Positions 8,926-17,886 of a stretch of DNA of 56,026 bases are shown here, one piece after another. A model generated the notes under the pieces. It was not told the origin of the DNA. It was given only the letters and a program-made list of their open reading frames with translations, and did not search any database. Source of the DNA: Bradyrhizobium centrolobii (GTDB lineage Bacteria > Pseudomonadota > Alphaproteobacteria > Rhizobiales > Xanthobacteraceae); assembly GCF_001641635.1 (NCBI RefSeq), contig NZ_LUUB01000051.1, forward strand, positions 278,671-334,696. Direction: 5' to 3'. Every line of letters starts with the position of its first letter. The first letter of the stretch is position 1. The translations under genes were made by a program, and so were the position numbers.

Positions 8926-9849
8926 ATGGACCGCTTGCTTCAACTGGAGGTGTTCTCCAAGACGGCCGAGCTCGGCAGCCTCTCCAAAGCGGCCGAGGCG
9001 CTGCGGATGTCGAACGCGGCCGCGAGCCGTTACCTGAGCGCGCTGGAGGAGCGCCTCGCGGTGCGGCTGATCGAGCGCAACACCCGCCGATTGTGGTTGA
9101 CGGAGGCGGGGCAGGAGCTTTTGGAACGTTGCGGCCCGGTTCTGAACGAACTGGCGGAAGCCGAGGATATCGTCAGCGATCGCGCATTGTCGCCTCAGGG
9201 CGTGCTGCGGGTCACGAGCTCGCTGTCCTTTGCGGTGATCTATCTGGCGCCGATGCTGCCGGCGTTTCGCACGCGTTACCCCAAGCTCAATCTACAGATC
9301 ACCACCGCGAACCGGTATCCGGATTTCATCGAGGCCGGCATCGACGTGGCGATCCGAACCCGCGAGCACGAGCCGGATTCGAACATCGTCGTACGCCGTA
9401 TCGGCCAGATGCGCCGCGTGCTGGCGGCCGCGCCCTCTTATCTCGCAAGCTGCGGCCGGCCAGAACAGCCCGCCGATCTCGCGCGTCACAACATGCTTGT
9501 CTACAACCTTGCCAACGATCCCTATTCCCTGCGCCTGCGCAAAGGCAATGGAGCGCAGACCATCCGCATCACGCCGACGCTCGACAGCAATGACGGCCAG
9601 GTCATCCGCGGCGCGGCGCTGGCAGGCCTCGGCATTCTGATCCAGCCGCTCTACATCGTTCAGAGCGACATCGCGGCGGGCCGTCTCGTCCCGGTGCTGA
9701 TGGACTGGGAGCTGCCTCTGCTCACCATGAACATCGCGTATCAGAACCGTGCCGGGCTGCCAGCCAAGATCAGGGTCTTCTCAGACTTCCTGGTGACCTA
9801 CATCCGCGAGCACTCAGAGCCGGGGATCTGGATGGATGCAACGAAGTAA
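8926..9849 (+). CDS. LysR-family transcriptional regulator
   Basis: The 307-residue protein has an N-terminal winged helix-turn-helix (residues 1-60, with GSLSKAAEALRMSNAAASRYLSALE split over the recognition region). A LysR substrate domain follows from about 90 to 295. It is transcribed divergently from the hydroxyquinol operon with 108 bases between the starts, the classic arrangement for a LysR activator of that operon. No clear Shine-Dalgarno sequence precedes the ATG. The inducer would be a pathway intermediate, which the sequence does not identify. Confidence 0.9.
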   Translation: MDRLLQLEVFSKTAELGSLSKAAEALRMSNAAASRYLSALEERLAVRLIERNTRRLWLTEAGQELLERCGPVLNELAEAEDIVSDRALSPQGVLRVTSSLSFAVIYLAPMLPAFRTRYPKLNLQITTANRYPDFIEAGIDVAIRTREHEPDSNIVVRRIGQMRRVLAAAPSYLASCGRPEQPADLARHNMLVYNLANDPYSLRLRKGNGAQTIRITPTLDSNDGQVIRGAALAGLGILIQPLYIVQSDIAAGRLVPVLMDWELPLLTMNIAYQNRAGLPAKIRVFSDFLVTYIREHSEPGIWMDATK

Positions 9850-10353
9850 GTGATACAGTTTGGAATTCTGATTGCTTCCGAGAAGGCATATCCATTGAAA
9901 GCCAGGACATCCGGGACCGCGTGGCGGCATGCCAACATCGGTCGCCTGCTCAACAACGCCGTGCGACGTTTCGAAGGCCGTGTGCTCGAATTGATGAGCG
10001 ACCGGGGGCACGACGAAACGCGAATCGCGCATGTGAGCCTGACCCGCAATCTCGACGTGGAGGGGACGAGGCTCACAGAGCTCGCCCGCCGTGCGTCGAT
10101 GAGCAAGCAGGCGATGGGCGAGCTGGTCGATCAATGCGCCGAGCTCGGATTGGTCGATCGCATTGCCGATCCGACCGACCGACGCGCCCGCATCGTCATG
10201 TTCACGCCGGCCGGGCTCGAATGGCTCGACGCGTTCCGCGATGCCGTCGACATCGCCGAACAGGAGATGCGTGCCGAGCTCGGCAAGGCGACGATGGACG
10301 CAATCCTGAAGGGACTTGCGGTCTATGGCGCGAAGTTCGACACGCTCAGATGA
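9850..10353 (+). CDS. MarR-family transcriptional regulator
   Basis: The protein of up to 167 residues has a MarR winged helix: TRLTELARRASMSKQAMGEL is the helix-turn-helix, and VDRIADPTDRRARIVMFTPAG is the wing, with its conserved DxRD-like stretch. The frame opens with GTG at 9850, right after the LysR stop codon. A TTG at 9895 has a better ribosome site (AGAAGG, about 7 bases before) and would give 152 residues. It sits directly upstream of the monooxygenase gene, and a perfect palindrome lies in the 56-base gap. This suggests it represses the downstream catabolic unit until an aromatic ligand binds. Confidence 0.85.
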   Translation: MIQFGILIASEKAYPLKARTSGTAWRHANIGRLLNNAVRRFEGRVLELMSDRGHDETRIAHVSLTRNLDVEGTRLTELARRASMSKQAMGELVDQCAELGLVDRIADPTDRRARIVMFTPAGLEWLDAFRDAVDIAEQEMRAELGKATMDAILKGLAVYGAKFDTLR

Positions 10354-10372
10354 CAAGGATTAGTCAGGTTAC

Positions 10373-10401
10373 TTGACGATATCGTCAGGCTACCTTACCA
10401 T
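10373..10401 (+). promoter_or_regulatory. Promoter with overlapping perfect palindrome, likely MarR operator
   Basis: A -35 hexamer TTGACG (10373-10378) and a -10-like TACCAT (10396-10401) are 17 bases apart. The perfect 14-bp palindrome TGACGATATCGTCA occupies 10374-10387 and so covers the -35 box and part of the spacer. Partial symmetry extends outward (GGT on the left, ACC on the right). Binding there would block RNA polymerase, as expected for a MarR repressor. Confidence 0.6.
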
Positions 10402-10409
10402 GCAGGATA

Positions 10410-12119
10410 ATGCTGGTAGGGAGAAGCGTCTTGGAGACACGTCTGACGGCCTCGGTGCTCATCGTGGGCGGGGGCCCATGCGGGCTGATGCTGGCCAATG
10501 AGCTCGGCCGCCGCGGTGTGTCCGCGGTCCTCGTCGATGAAAAGCCGGGGACGGCGTTCAATCCGCAAGCCAATGCGACGCAGGCCCGCTCGATGGAGCA
10601 TTATCGGCGGCTGGGATTTGCGGACGAGATCAGGCGCGAAGGCCTGCCCGCCGATTATCCGACCGACGTCGCCTACTTCACCCGCTACACCGGTTATGAG
10701 CTGGCGCGGTTTCAATTGCCCTCATCGTCACGTGCGAGCGAGCTCATCAAGGGCTTGTCGGGCTCCTGGAGCGCCGCCGAGCTGCCGCATCGCGTCTCGC
10801 AGAAATATGTCGAGGCGGTGCTGCGCCGGCATGCTGAACGGCTCCCCGGAATCCAGCTCAACTATGGTCACCGGCTGGTCAGCTACTCCGCGAGCAATGA
10901 CGGCATTGTCGGCGAGATCGAATGCCTCGGCGATGGCCGCCGCTTTCAGGTCCGTGCCGATTTCCTGGTCGGTGCCGACGGGCCGCGTTCGATGGTCCGG
11001 CAATCGCTTGGGATCGTCTACGGCGGCGAGACCGGGACGCAGCGTGATTTCATGGGCGGGCGGATGCTGGCGGTCTATCTCCGTTCGTCCGATTTCTACG
11101 CGAGCATCCCGCACGCCAAGGCGTGGATGTACAACTGCTTCAACGGCGATCGCCGCGCCTTCATGGCATCCGTGAACGGGCGCGACGAATTCGCGTTCCA
11201 CACGCAGCTACGGCCAGGCGAAGACGAGAGCGCGATCACGATCAATGAGGCCAAGGCGGCGTTCCAGCGCGCCTGCGGCGCGCCGATCGCATGCGAGGTG
11301 CTCTCGTTCCTGACCTGGACCGCAGGTCACGCGCTGGTCGCGAATGGAATGCAGCGGGGCAGGGTTTTCCTTGGCGGCGACGCGGCGCATCTGTTCACGC
11401 CGACCGGTGGCCTCGGCTACAACACCGCGATCGAGGATGCGGTCAATCTCGGTTGGAAGCTCGCAAGTGTCGTCAAGGGTGTGAGCCCGGCTGCGCTCCT
11501 CGACAGCTACGAGATCGAGCGGCGTCCGGTGGCGCTCCGCAACACCGATTATGCACGCCGCTTCGCCGACTCCCTCGGGCTCTTCGCGCCCGCGCCTGAG
11601 ATCGAGGATGCGACGGAAGTCGGCAGCGAGGCGCGGCGGACGGCAGGTATCTATCTCGAACAGCACGCCCGCGCCGAGTTCAACATTCCCGGCGTCACCT
11701 TCGGTGGACGTTACGACGGCTCGCCGGTCATCGTGTCCGACGGCAGCCTGCCGCCGGCCGATGCTGCGAATGTCTACGAGCCGAGCGCCTGTCCTGGCGG
11801 TCGTGCACCCCATGCGTGGCTGGAAGGCGGCCTGTCCTTGTACGACCTGTTCGGATTTGAGTGGACGCTGCTCCAGTTCGGTGAGGTGGCATCCGCTCAC
11901 GCTCCGCTCGGCGAGGCCGTGCGTGCGCTCGGGGGCGATGTGAAACTCGTCACGCTGCCGAGGTCCTTGCGCGATCTCTACGAAGCGGACCTCGCTCTCA
12001 TACGTCCCGATCAAATCATCGCCTGGCGCGGCAGCGCATCGCAGGCCGGGATGATCGGGCGCGTCTTTGCCCGCGCGCTCGGGCACAGCGCGAGCAACGG
12101 CGCGCGTCTGGCAAGCTGA
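10410..12119 (+). CDS. FAD-dependent aromatic monooxygenase (TfdB/PheA type)
   Basis: At 569 residues this is a class A flavoprotein hydroxylase. It shows the FAD dinucleotide fold VLIVGGGPCGLMLANELG (residues 16-33), the DG motif FLVGADGPRS, and the GD motif VFLGGDAAHLFTPTGGLG near 325. The length and C-terminal thioredoxin-like tail fit the phenol/2,4-dichlorophenol hydroxylase group. Relatives hydroxylate phenols, resorcinol, 3-hydroxybenzoate or similar with NAD(P)H and O2. A hydroxylase that makes hydroxyquinol would link it to the neighbouring lower pathway; that is inference. A TTG at 10431 preceded by AGGGAGAAG is an alternative start. Confidence 0.85.
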   Translation: MLVGRSVLETRLTASVLIVGGGPCGLMLANELGRRGVSAVLVDEKPGTAFNPQANATQARSMEHYRRLGFADEIRREGLPADYPTDVAYFTRYTGYELARFQLPSSSRASELIKGLSGSWSAAELPHRVSQKYVEAVLRRHAERLPGIQLNYGHRLVSYSASNDGIVGEIECLGDGRRFQVRADFLVGADGPRSMVRQSLGIVYGGETGTQRDFMGGRMLAVYLRSSDFYASIPHAKAWMYNCFNGDRRAFMASVNGRDEFAFHTQLRPGEDESAITINEAKAAFQRACGAPIACEVLSFLTWTAGHALVANGMQRGRVFLGGDAAHLFTPTGGLGYNTAIEDAVNLGWKLASVVKGVSPAALLDSYEIERRPVALRNTDYARRFADSLGLFAPAPEIEDATEVGSEARRTAGIYLEQHARAEFNIPGVTFGGRYDGSPVIVSDGSLPPADAANVYEPSACPGGRAPHAWLEGGLSLYDLFGFEWTLLQFGEVASAHAPLGEAVRALGGDVKLVTLPRSLRDLYEADLALIRPDQIIAWRGSASQAGMIGRVFARALGHSASNGARLAS

Positions 12120-12197
12120 TCCAATCCCGTCGCCGCGTCCGACCTGCGGCTGTGCGGCAATAACAACAAAACGACAATGACACCGGAGGAGGATAAC

Positions 12198-13523
12198 GTG
12201 ACGACAAGGACACTCGAGGACTACGACGATCACGCGGCCGCCGTCATCGGCGCCGAGAAAACGGCAAGCAGCTGGCGGCGCATTCTGATCGCCGGCACGA
12301 TCGGCACCGCGATCGAATGGTACGATTTCTTCATCTACGGCCTGATCGCGCCGCTGGTGTTCGACCAGCTCTTCTTTCCGAAATTCGACCAGCTCACGGC
12401 CACCATCGCGGTCTTCGCAACGTTTGCCGTCGGATTTTTGGCACGGCCGCTCGGTGGAATCGTGTTCGGACATTTCGGTGATCGCTTGGGCCGCAAATCC
12501 GTCCTGTTGTGCACGTTGCTCATGATGGGACTTGCGACCATGTCGATCGGACTATTGCCGACCTACGCCAGCGCGGGCCTGACTGCCACCATCGCGCTCG
12601 TCGTGCTGCGCTTCCTTCAGGGTTTTGCGCTCGGTGGCGAGTCGACCGCGGCGATCCTCATGGCGATCGAAACGGCTCCCGGCCACCAGCGCGGCTTATC
12701 TGCCGCCGTGATCCAGGCCGCAGGGCCCGTCGGCGTCGTGCTCGCCTCGTTCGCCGCGCTCGCGATCTCGCGGCTGCCGGAGGCGGACCTGCTGTCATGG
12801 GGCTGGCGCGTTCCGTTCCTGATTAGCGCGGTCCTCGTCGCGCTCGGCGTCTATATGCGCCTGCGCATCGAGGAGAGCGCGACGTTCCGCGAGGCGGGAG
12901 AGGCCGAAGCTGTACCTGCGGTCGAGGCGGTCAGGGGACACTGGCGACCGATCCTCATCGTATTCTTTGCCGAGATGGCGCAGACATCCTATTTCTACCT
13001 GACGGCAATCTTCACCATCTCCTTCGCAACGCGCCAGCTCGGCGTCCAGAAGGACGTGATTACGCAGGCCGTGCTGTTCGCCAATCTCGTCGGCCTCGTT
13101 GCGATGCCGCTCATCGGCGCCTGGTCCGACCGGATCGGACGCAAACGGCTGTTCCTCGCCGGCGTCGCGCTCGCGACCATCTCGATGTTTGCGTTCTACG
13201 GCGTGGTCGCAAGCCGTGACACGCTGCTCGTGATGGCCGCGGTGATATTGGCCGCAGGTGTGATCCATCCCCTGATGTTCAGCACCGAGGGGAGCTATTT
13301 CCCCGAGCTGTTTCCGACCCGGATCCGCTTCACCGGCGTGTCGATCGGAAAGCAGCTCGGGACGGTGCTCGGCGGCGGCATCGCGCCGCTGGTCGCCACC
13401 AGCCTGTTTGCGCAGACGGGCTCGACCTACGCCATCACCGGATATTACGTCGCTCTCGCGCTCGCGGCGATGATCGCGCTCGGCTTCTCGCGGGAAACCA
13501 GCAAATCGCGGCTGCTCGGCTAG
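12198..13523 (+). CDS. MHS-family MFS transporter
   Basis: The protein has about 441 residues and 12 likely membrane helices. The metabolite:H+ symporter hallmark GTAIEWYDFFIYG appears near the N-terminus, and the MFS motif A appears as GHFGDRLGRKSVL. The GTG at 12198 is chosen because GGAGGAGGATAAC precedes it; the ATG at 12177 would place that ribosome site inside the gene. Family members import proline/betaine, shikimate, 4-methyl-o-phthalate and other acids. Between an aromatic hydroxylase and an aromatic aldehyde dehydrogenase, uptake of an aromatic acid such as a mandelate or arylglyoxylate is likely. Confidence 0.88.
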   Translation: MTTRTLEDYDDHAAAVIGAEKTASSWRRILIAGTIGTAIEWYDFFIYGLIAPLVFDQLFFPKFDQLTATIAVFATFAVGFLARPLGGIVFGHFGDRLGRKSVLLCTLLMMGLATMSIGLLPTYASAGLTATIALVVLRFLQGFALGGESTAAILMAIETAPGHQRGLSAAVIQAAGPVGVVLASFAALAISRLPEADLLSWGWRVPFLISAVLVALGVYMRLRIEESATFREAGEAEAVPAVEAVRGHWRPILIVFFAEMAQTSYFYLTAIFTISFATRQLGVQKDVITQAVLFANLVGLVAMPLIGAWSDRIGRKRLFLAGVALATISMFAFYGVVASRDTLLVMAAVILAAGVIHPLMFSTEGSYFPELFPTRIRFTGVSIGKQLGTVLGGGIAPLVATSLFAQTGSTYAITGYYVALALAAMIALGFSRETSKSRLLG

Positions 13524-13556
13524 GCCAGTGCCATCACCAACACAAGTGAGGTTCTC

Positions 13557-15005
13557 ATGGACGTCAGTCTTCTGATCAACGGGCACGATCAGGCCGCTTC
13601 CAGCGGCAAGGTGTTCGAACGGCGCAATCCGCTGTCGCAGGAGGTCGCGAGCCGAGCCGCCGCTGCGACGGTTTCGGATGCCGACGCCGCCGTGGCGACT
13701 GCCTCTGCCGCGCTGGTGCAGTGGTCGGTACTCGGGCCGAACGCGCGGCGCGGTCTGCTCTTGAAGGCGGCCGATGCGCTCGAGGCCAAGCGCGATGCCT
13801 TCATCCGGATCATGATGGCCGAGATCGGCACCACGGAAGTCTGGTCATCCTTCAACGTGAAGCTTGCGACCGGCATGCTGCGCGAAGCGGCATCGCTGAC
13901 CACGCAGGTTGCGGGTGAGGTGATCCCGTCCGACAAGCCGGGATGCCTCGCGATGGCTGTTCGCCAGCCGGCCGGTGTATGCCTCGGTATTGCGCCCTGG
14001 AATGCCCCGATTATTCTCGGCGTCCGCGCGGTAGCGACGCCGCTCGCCTGCGGTAACACCGTGGTGCTGAAGGCATCCGAGATCTGCCCCGGAACGCACC
14101 GGTTGATCGGAGAAGTGTTCAGGGATGCCGGCTTCCTGCCGGGTGTTGTGAACGTCGTGACTAATGCGCCGGCAGACGCACCGGCCGTGGTCGAACGCCT
14201 CATTGCAAATCGCGCCGTGCGGCGGATCAATTTCACCGGCTCGACCCGCGTCGGCCGCGTCATTGCCGAGCTCGCCGGACGTCACCTCAAGCCCGTGCTG
14301 CTCGAGCTCGGCGGCAAGGCGCCTCTGGTTGTGCTCGACGATGCCGACCTTGATGCCGCGGTGGCGGCCGTGGCGTTCGGCGCCTTCATCAACCAGGGCC
14401 AGGTCTGCATGTCGACGGAGCGGGTGATTGTCGATGAAACGGTGGCCGATCAGTTCGTCGCGAAGCTCGCCAAGAAGGCTGGCGCGCTTCCGGCCGGCGA
14501 CCCGCGCTCCGGCCCGGTGGTGATCGGCTCGATGATCGACGAGGCCCCGGCCAAGCACGTCGTCACGCTGATCGAAGACGCGATCGGCAAGGGCGCCGTC
14601 AAGCTCGCGGGCGGAGAGCGCGCCGGCACGGTTGTGCCGGCAACGGTGCTCGATCGTGTCGCGCCCGGCATGCGCATCTACATCGAAGAGAGTTTTGGTC
14701 CCGTCGTCTCGGTCATCCGTGCGCGCGGGGTGGATGATGCGGTGCGTCTCGCCAATGACACCGAGTACGGCCTCTCGGCTGCCGTGTTCGGCCGCGACGT
14801 CGCGCGTGCGCTCACAGTGGCGCAGCGCATCGAAAGCGGCATTTGCCATGTCAACGGACCGACCGTGCATGACGAGGCGCAGATGCCGTTCGGCGGCGTG
14901 AAGGGATCGGGCTACGGCCGCTTCGGCGGCCAGGCCGGCATCGCAGAGTTCACCGATCTGCGCTGGATCACCATCGAGACGCAGCCGCAGCACTATCCCT
15001 TCTGA
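13557..15005 (+). CDS. Aldehyde dehydrogenase (benzaldehyde/salicylaldehyde dehydrogenase-like)
   Basis: The 482-residue NAD(P)-dependent aldehyde dehydrogenase shows GIAPWNAPIILGVRAVATPL (oxyanion Asn), LELGGKAPLVVLDDADL with the general-base Glu near 250, and NQGQVCMSTERV with the catalytic Cys near 284. Its pattern resembles aromatic aldehyde dehydrogenases such as those for benzaldehyde, vanillin and salicylaldehyde. The next gene encodes a benzoylformate decarboxylase, whose product is an aromatic aldehyde, so oxidation of benzaldehyde to benzoate is the natural step. It starts 33 bases after the transporter gene and ends 42 bases before the decarboxylase start. Confidence 0.88.
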   Translation: MDVSLLINGHDQAASSGKVFERRNPLSQEVASRAAAATVSDADAAVATASAALVQWSVLGPNARRGLLLKAADALEAKRDAFIRIMMAEIGTTEVWSSFNVKLATGMLREAASLTTQVAGEVIPSDKPGCLAMAVRQPAGVCLGIAPWNAPIILGVRAVATPLACGNTVVLKASEICPGTHRLIGEVFRDAGFLPGVVNVVTNAPADAPAVVERLIANRAVRRINFTGSTRVGRVIAELAGRHLKPVLLELGGKAPLVVLDDADLDAAVAAVAFGAFINQGQVCMSTERVIVDETVADQFVAKLAKKAGALPAGDPRSGPVVIGSMIDEAPAKHVVTLIEDAIGKGAVKLAGGERAGTVVPATVLDRVAPGMRIYIEESFGPVVSVIRARGVDDAVRLANDTEYGLSAAVFGRDVARALTVAQRIESGICHVNGPTVHDEAQMPFGGVKGSGYGRFGGQAGIAEFTDLRWITIETQPQHYPF

Positions 15006-15047
15006 TTGCACAACGATACGACGCGAAGCATGCCAGAAAATCACTCC

Positions 15048-16655
15048 ATGAATTCGAAAGTCTTGACGGTTCGGGAAGCGACCCTCGGTGTGCTTCGTTC
15101 CTTCGGTGTTGATCGTGTCTTCGGCAATCCGGGTTCGACGGAGCTTGCCTTTCTGCATGATTGGCCCGACGACATCGACTATGTGCTCGGTTTGCAGGAA
15201 GGCTGCGTCATCGGCATGGCCGATGGTTATGCGCAGGCGACCGGACGCGCGACCTTCGTCAACCTGCACTCGGCGGCCGGGCTCGGTCACGCGCTCGGCA
15301 ATCTCTTCACCGCGTTCCGCAACAAGACGCCGATGGTCGTGACTGCGGGGCAGCAGGCGCGCAGCCTGCTCCGGATGCGGCCCTATCTCTTCGCCGAGGA
15401 TGCCGAACAGTTTCCAAAACCCTACGTGAAATGGAGTTCGGAACCCGCGCGGGCGGAGGATGTCCCTGCAGCCATTGTGCAAGCCTTTCTCACCGCCATG
15501 CAGCATCCGCGTGGCCCGACATTCGTTTCAATTCCGTCGGACGACTGGGCGCGTCCTGCGTCGCCTCCGCCCGTTCGACGTATCGCGACGGAGTTTGCTC
15601 CTGATGCGGCTGCAATCATTCGACTGGGCGCGGCGATCGGAGCGGCAAAGAGGCCTGCTTTCGTCGTTGGACCCGAAGTCGACCGCAACGGCTGTGTCGA
15701 GGCGATGGTCGCCGTCGCGGAGCGAGCGAGGGCGGCCGTCTGGGCAAGCCCAATGTCGAGTCGGGCGAGCTTTCCGGAATTGCACCCGCAATTCGCGGGC
15801 TTCCTTCCGGCTGCGCCGGGAGGCCTCGCCCGCGCCTTGCGCGGGGCCGATCTGATCGTCGTGGTCGGGGCGCCCGTATTCACCTTCCATGTCGAGGGGC
15901 AATGCGAACTGCTCGACGACGGAACACCGGTCTGGCAGATCACCGACGATCCGACTGAGGCCGCATCCGCGGCTGTCGGCGACACCATCATCAGCACGCT
16001 CCCAAAGGCGCTCGTCGCGCTTCGCTCGGCGCTGCCGGATGTCGCGCAGCGCGAGGCGCCGGCTGCCCGCACGCGGCCCGCCGTTCCCTCCGCGAAAAAT
16101 CCAATCCCGCCCGCCTATGCGCTGAGCCGGCTGTCGGAACTGATGCCGCGCGATGCGATCGTGGTGGAGGAGGCACCGCCGCATCGTCCCGCCATTCAGC
16201 AGTTCCTGCCGCGGCCGGGAGCGGACAGCTTCTACACCATGGCGAGCGGCGGGCTTGGCTACAGCCTGCCGGCCTCGGTCGGCGTGGCGCTGGCGCGGCC
16301 GGGCCGCCGCATCGTGGGGCTGATCGGTGATGGATCGGCGATGTACTGCGTGCAGGCGATCTGGACCGCGGCGCAACGCAAGTTGCCGATCACGTTCGTG
16401 GTCATGAACAATTCGGGCTATGGCGCGATGCGCGCCTTCAGCCAGCTCATACAGGCGCATCGCCCGCCCGGGATCGTCCTGCCCGGACTCGACTTCGTGG
16501 CGCTCGCCAAGGGACTTGGCTGCCCGGGCCGGCGGGTGACCGACGTCGACGATCTCGATCGCATTCTGACTGAAGCATTGGCATCACACGGCCCGATGCT
16601 GGTCGATCTCGCAGTCGACGACGCCACGACGGATCTGTTCAGCCACTCTCGCTAG
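15048..16655 (+). CDS. mdlC: Benzoylformate decarboxylase (ThDP-dependent)
   Basis: This is a ThDP-dependent 2-oxoacid decarboxylase of about 535 residues. With the ATG at 15048 the active-site residues known from Pseudomonas MdlC (Ser26, Glu47, His70) align at Ser30 (FGNPGSTELAFL), Glu51 (LQEGCVIGMADGYAQA) and His74 (VNLHSAAG), a constant offset of four. A later histidine (FTFHVEGQ) fits His281. The ThDP/Mg motif runs from GDGSAMYCVQAIWTAA to the MNN. The enzyme converts benzoylformate (phenylglyoxylate) to benzaldehyde and CO2. Longer frames start at 15030 (ATG) and 15006 (TTG). It completes a two-step route to benzoate with the preceding gene. Confidence 0.88.
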   Translation: MNSKVLTVREATLGVLRSFGVDRVFGNPGSTELAFLHDWPDDIDYVLGLQEGCVIGMADGYAQATGRATFVNLHSAAGLGHALGNLFTAFRNKTPMVVTAGQQARSLLRMRPYLFAEDAEQFPKPYVKWSSEPARAEDVPAAIVQAFLTAMQHPRGPTFVSIPSDDWARPASPPPVRRIATEFAPDAAAIIRLGAAIGAAKRPAFVVGPEVDRNGCVEAMVAVAERARAAVWASPMSSRASFPELHPQFAGFLPAAPGGLARALRGADLIVVVGAPVFTFHVEGQCELLDDGTPVWQITDDPTEAASAAVGDTIISTLPKALVALRSALPDVAQREAPAARTRPAVPSAKNPIPPAYALSRLSELMPRDAIVVEEAPPHRPAIQQFLPRPGADSFYTMASGGLGYSLPASVGVALARPGRRIVGLIGDGSAMYCVQAIWTAAQRKLPITFVVMNNSGYGAMRAFSQLIQAHRPPGIVLPGLDFVALAKGLGCPGRRVTDVDDLDRILTEALASHGPMLVDLAVDDATTDLFSHSR

Positions 16656-16679
16656 GTCTTCGGAGCGCTAGATGCGCGA

Positions 16680-16710
16680 TCGCCGGCGAGCTGGGAAAGC
16701 TCGCCGGCGA
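16680..16710. terminator. Hairpin terminator between convergent genes
   Basis: A perfect 13-bp stem (TCGCCGGCGAGCT at 16680-16692, its complement at 16698-16710) encloses a 5-base loop. It lies between the benzoylformate decarboxylase stop (plus) and the RclC-like stop (minus). It is symmetrical, so it could serve both transcripts. No long T-run follows. Confidence 0.7.
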
Positions 16711-16736
16711 CACATCGCCCTCAGCAGGGTGCCACC

Positions 16737-17243
16737 CTATTGCCGCATCAGGCGAACCACGTCCTGTCGCAGCAGGTAGAAGGAGACTGCGAGCAGAACG
16801 ACGTCCTTCATCAGGAAGGGCACGTTTCCCGTCATCGCAGGGAAGCCTCCCGCGGCGACGTCCCAGCCCTCCGGCATGAAGGGAATGATGGTGACGGTCG
16901 CAATGAAGGTGCCGGTCGAGCCCAGGGCGCCGAGAACGCCGAGGCGCTTGTCCCAGAAGCCCGCGAGCAGCAGCGAGCCGAAGGTCCATTCCGAGACGCC
17001 GAGGAAGTAACTCGCGCCGGCATGGCCGAACACGGGATAGAGCCACCAGATCAGCGGACCGTTGCTGATGAATGGGACCAGTCTTTCGAATTCATACGGA
17101 AACCACTTCTGGTAACCGAAGAAGAAGAACATGATCACCATCGCGGCGCGGACGGCGTGGTAGTCGAGATCCTCAGCGAGCAGGCCGGATCTGTACAGCA
17201 CGCGGACGAGAGGGTGTTGAGCGGTATTGGCAAGCGTGGTCAT
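16737..17243 (-). CDS. rclC: RclC/YkgB-like inner-membrane protein (DUF417)
   Basis: The protein of about 168 residues has four likely membrane segments and aligns by eye with E. coli RclC: GYQKWFPYEFERLVPFISNGPL (compare 'G.LKFVPYEA...PFVANSPL'), GVSEWTFGSLLL, RLGVLGALGSTGTF and the C-terminal FLMKDVVLLA. The start at 17243 has AAGGGA eight bases upstream, better than the ATG at 17264. RclC is a membrane protein induced by hypochlorous acid in E. coli with an unsettled function. It follows the AhpD-like gene by 41 bases on the same strand, and an RclR-like regulator lies just beyond. Confidence 0.82.
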   Translation of the reverse strand: MTTLANTAQHPLVRVLYRSGLLAEDLDYHAVRAAMVIMFFFFGYQKWFPYEFERLVPFISNGPLIWWLYPVFGHAGASYFLGVSEWTFGSLLLAGFWDKRLGVLGALGSTGTFIATVTIIPFMPEGWDVAAGGFPAMTGNVPFLMKDVVLLAVSFYLLRQDVVRLMRQ

Positions 17244-17284
17244 GGTCGTGATCCCTTCATTCAAGAAGATCGACGAGGCGCGCG

Positions 17285-17821
17285 TTACGCGACCGCCGGA
17301 AAATCGATCTCGCTGTCGTTGATGCGGTTGAAGACATTGGTGAAGACGGTGGTCGCGAAGGCCAGGCTGATCTCCACGAGCTGCGTGTCGGTGTAACCGG
17401 CGGCCTTGATCGCAGCGAAATCCTCGTCGCTTACCGTGCCGCTCGTCCGCGCGAGCTTGCGGACGAAGCTGACCAGCGCGTCGCGCTTGGCATCGCCGGT
17501 GGGCTGGCCGTCGCGGATCTGCTTGAGCAGCTCGGGCCTGATGCCGGCGAGCTTGGCGAGATGGCTGTGGGCTGCGACACAGTAGTCACAGCCGGCGGCT
17601 TCGCTGATGACGAGCTTGATGACCTCTTTGTCCGGCTTGGTCAGGGTGCCGGAAGCGAGCACCGTATCGGCAGCAAGCACAGCCTTGAGCGCAGCGGGGC
17701 TATGGGCGGCAATGGCGGCAAATGTGTTCGGCACGCTGCCGATGGCCTTTTTGATCTGGGCGTAGACCTGACCAGACGGACCGGCGTCGGTTTCGAGATT
17801 CGGGACGGAAAGACGAGACAT
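17285..17821 (-). CDS. AhpD-like carboxymuconolactone decarboxylase family protein
   Basis: At 178 residues it carries the AhpD signature E-x3-C-x2-C-x3-H at Glu74, Cys78, Cys81 and His85 (SEAAGCDYCVAAHSH). In AhpD this forms the redox-active pair that reduces peroxiredoxin, while true carboxymuconolactone decarboxylases lack it. So it is more likely a thiol peroxidase/disulfide reductase-type protein than a ring-cleavage enzyme, despite the aromatic neighbours. It is transcribed divergently from the RclR-like gene and heads a two-gene unit with the RclC-like gene, pointing to a role in oxidant defence. Confidence 0.85.
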   Translation of the reverse strand: MSRLSVPNLETDAGPSGQVYAQIKKAIGSVPNTFAAIAAHSPAALKAVLAADTVLASGTLTKPDKEVIKLVISEAAGCDYCVAAHSHLAKLAGIRPELLKQIRDGQPTGDAKRDALVSFVRKLARTSGTVSDEDFAAIKAAGYTDTQLVEISLAFATTVFTNVFNRINDSEIDFPAVA

Positions 17822-17886
17822 GGTGGCACTCCGTGGTTGGGGTGATGAACGATTGCGGAGTGACGATATGGCCGCGACGTGAGATC

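Noticed and set aside
13845..15506. Long minus-strand ORF (553 codons) opposite the aldehyde dehydrogenase and decarboxylase genes
   Set aside because: Antisense to two well-supported enzymes, spans both of them, and shows no motifs.
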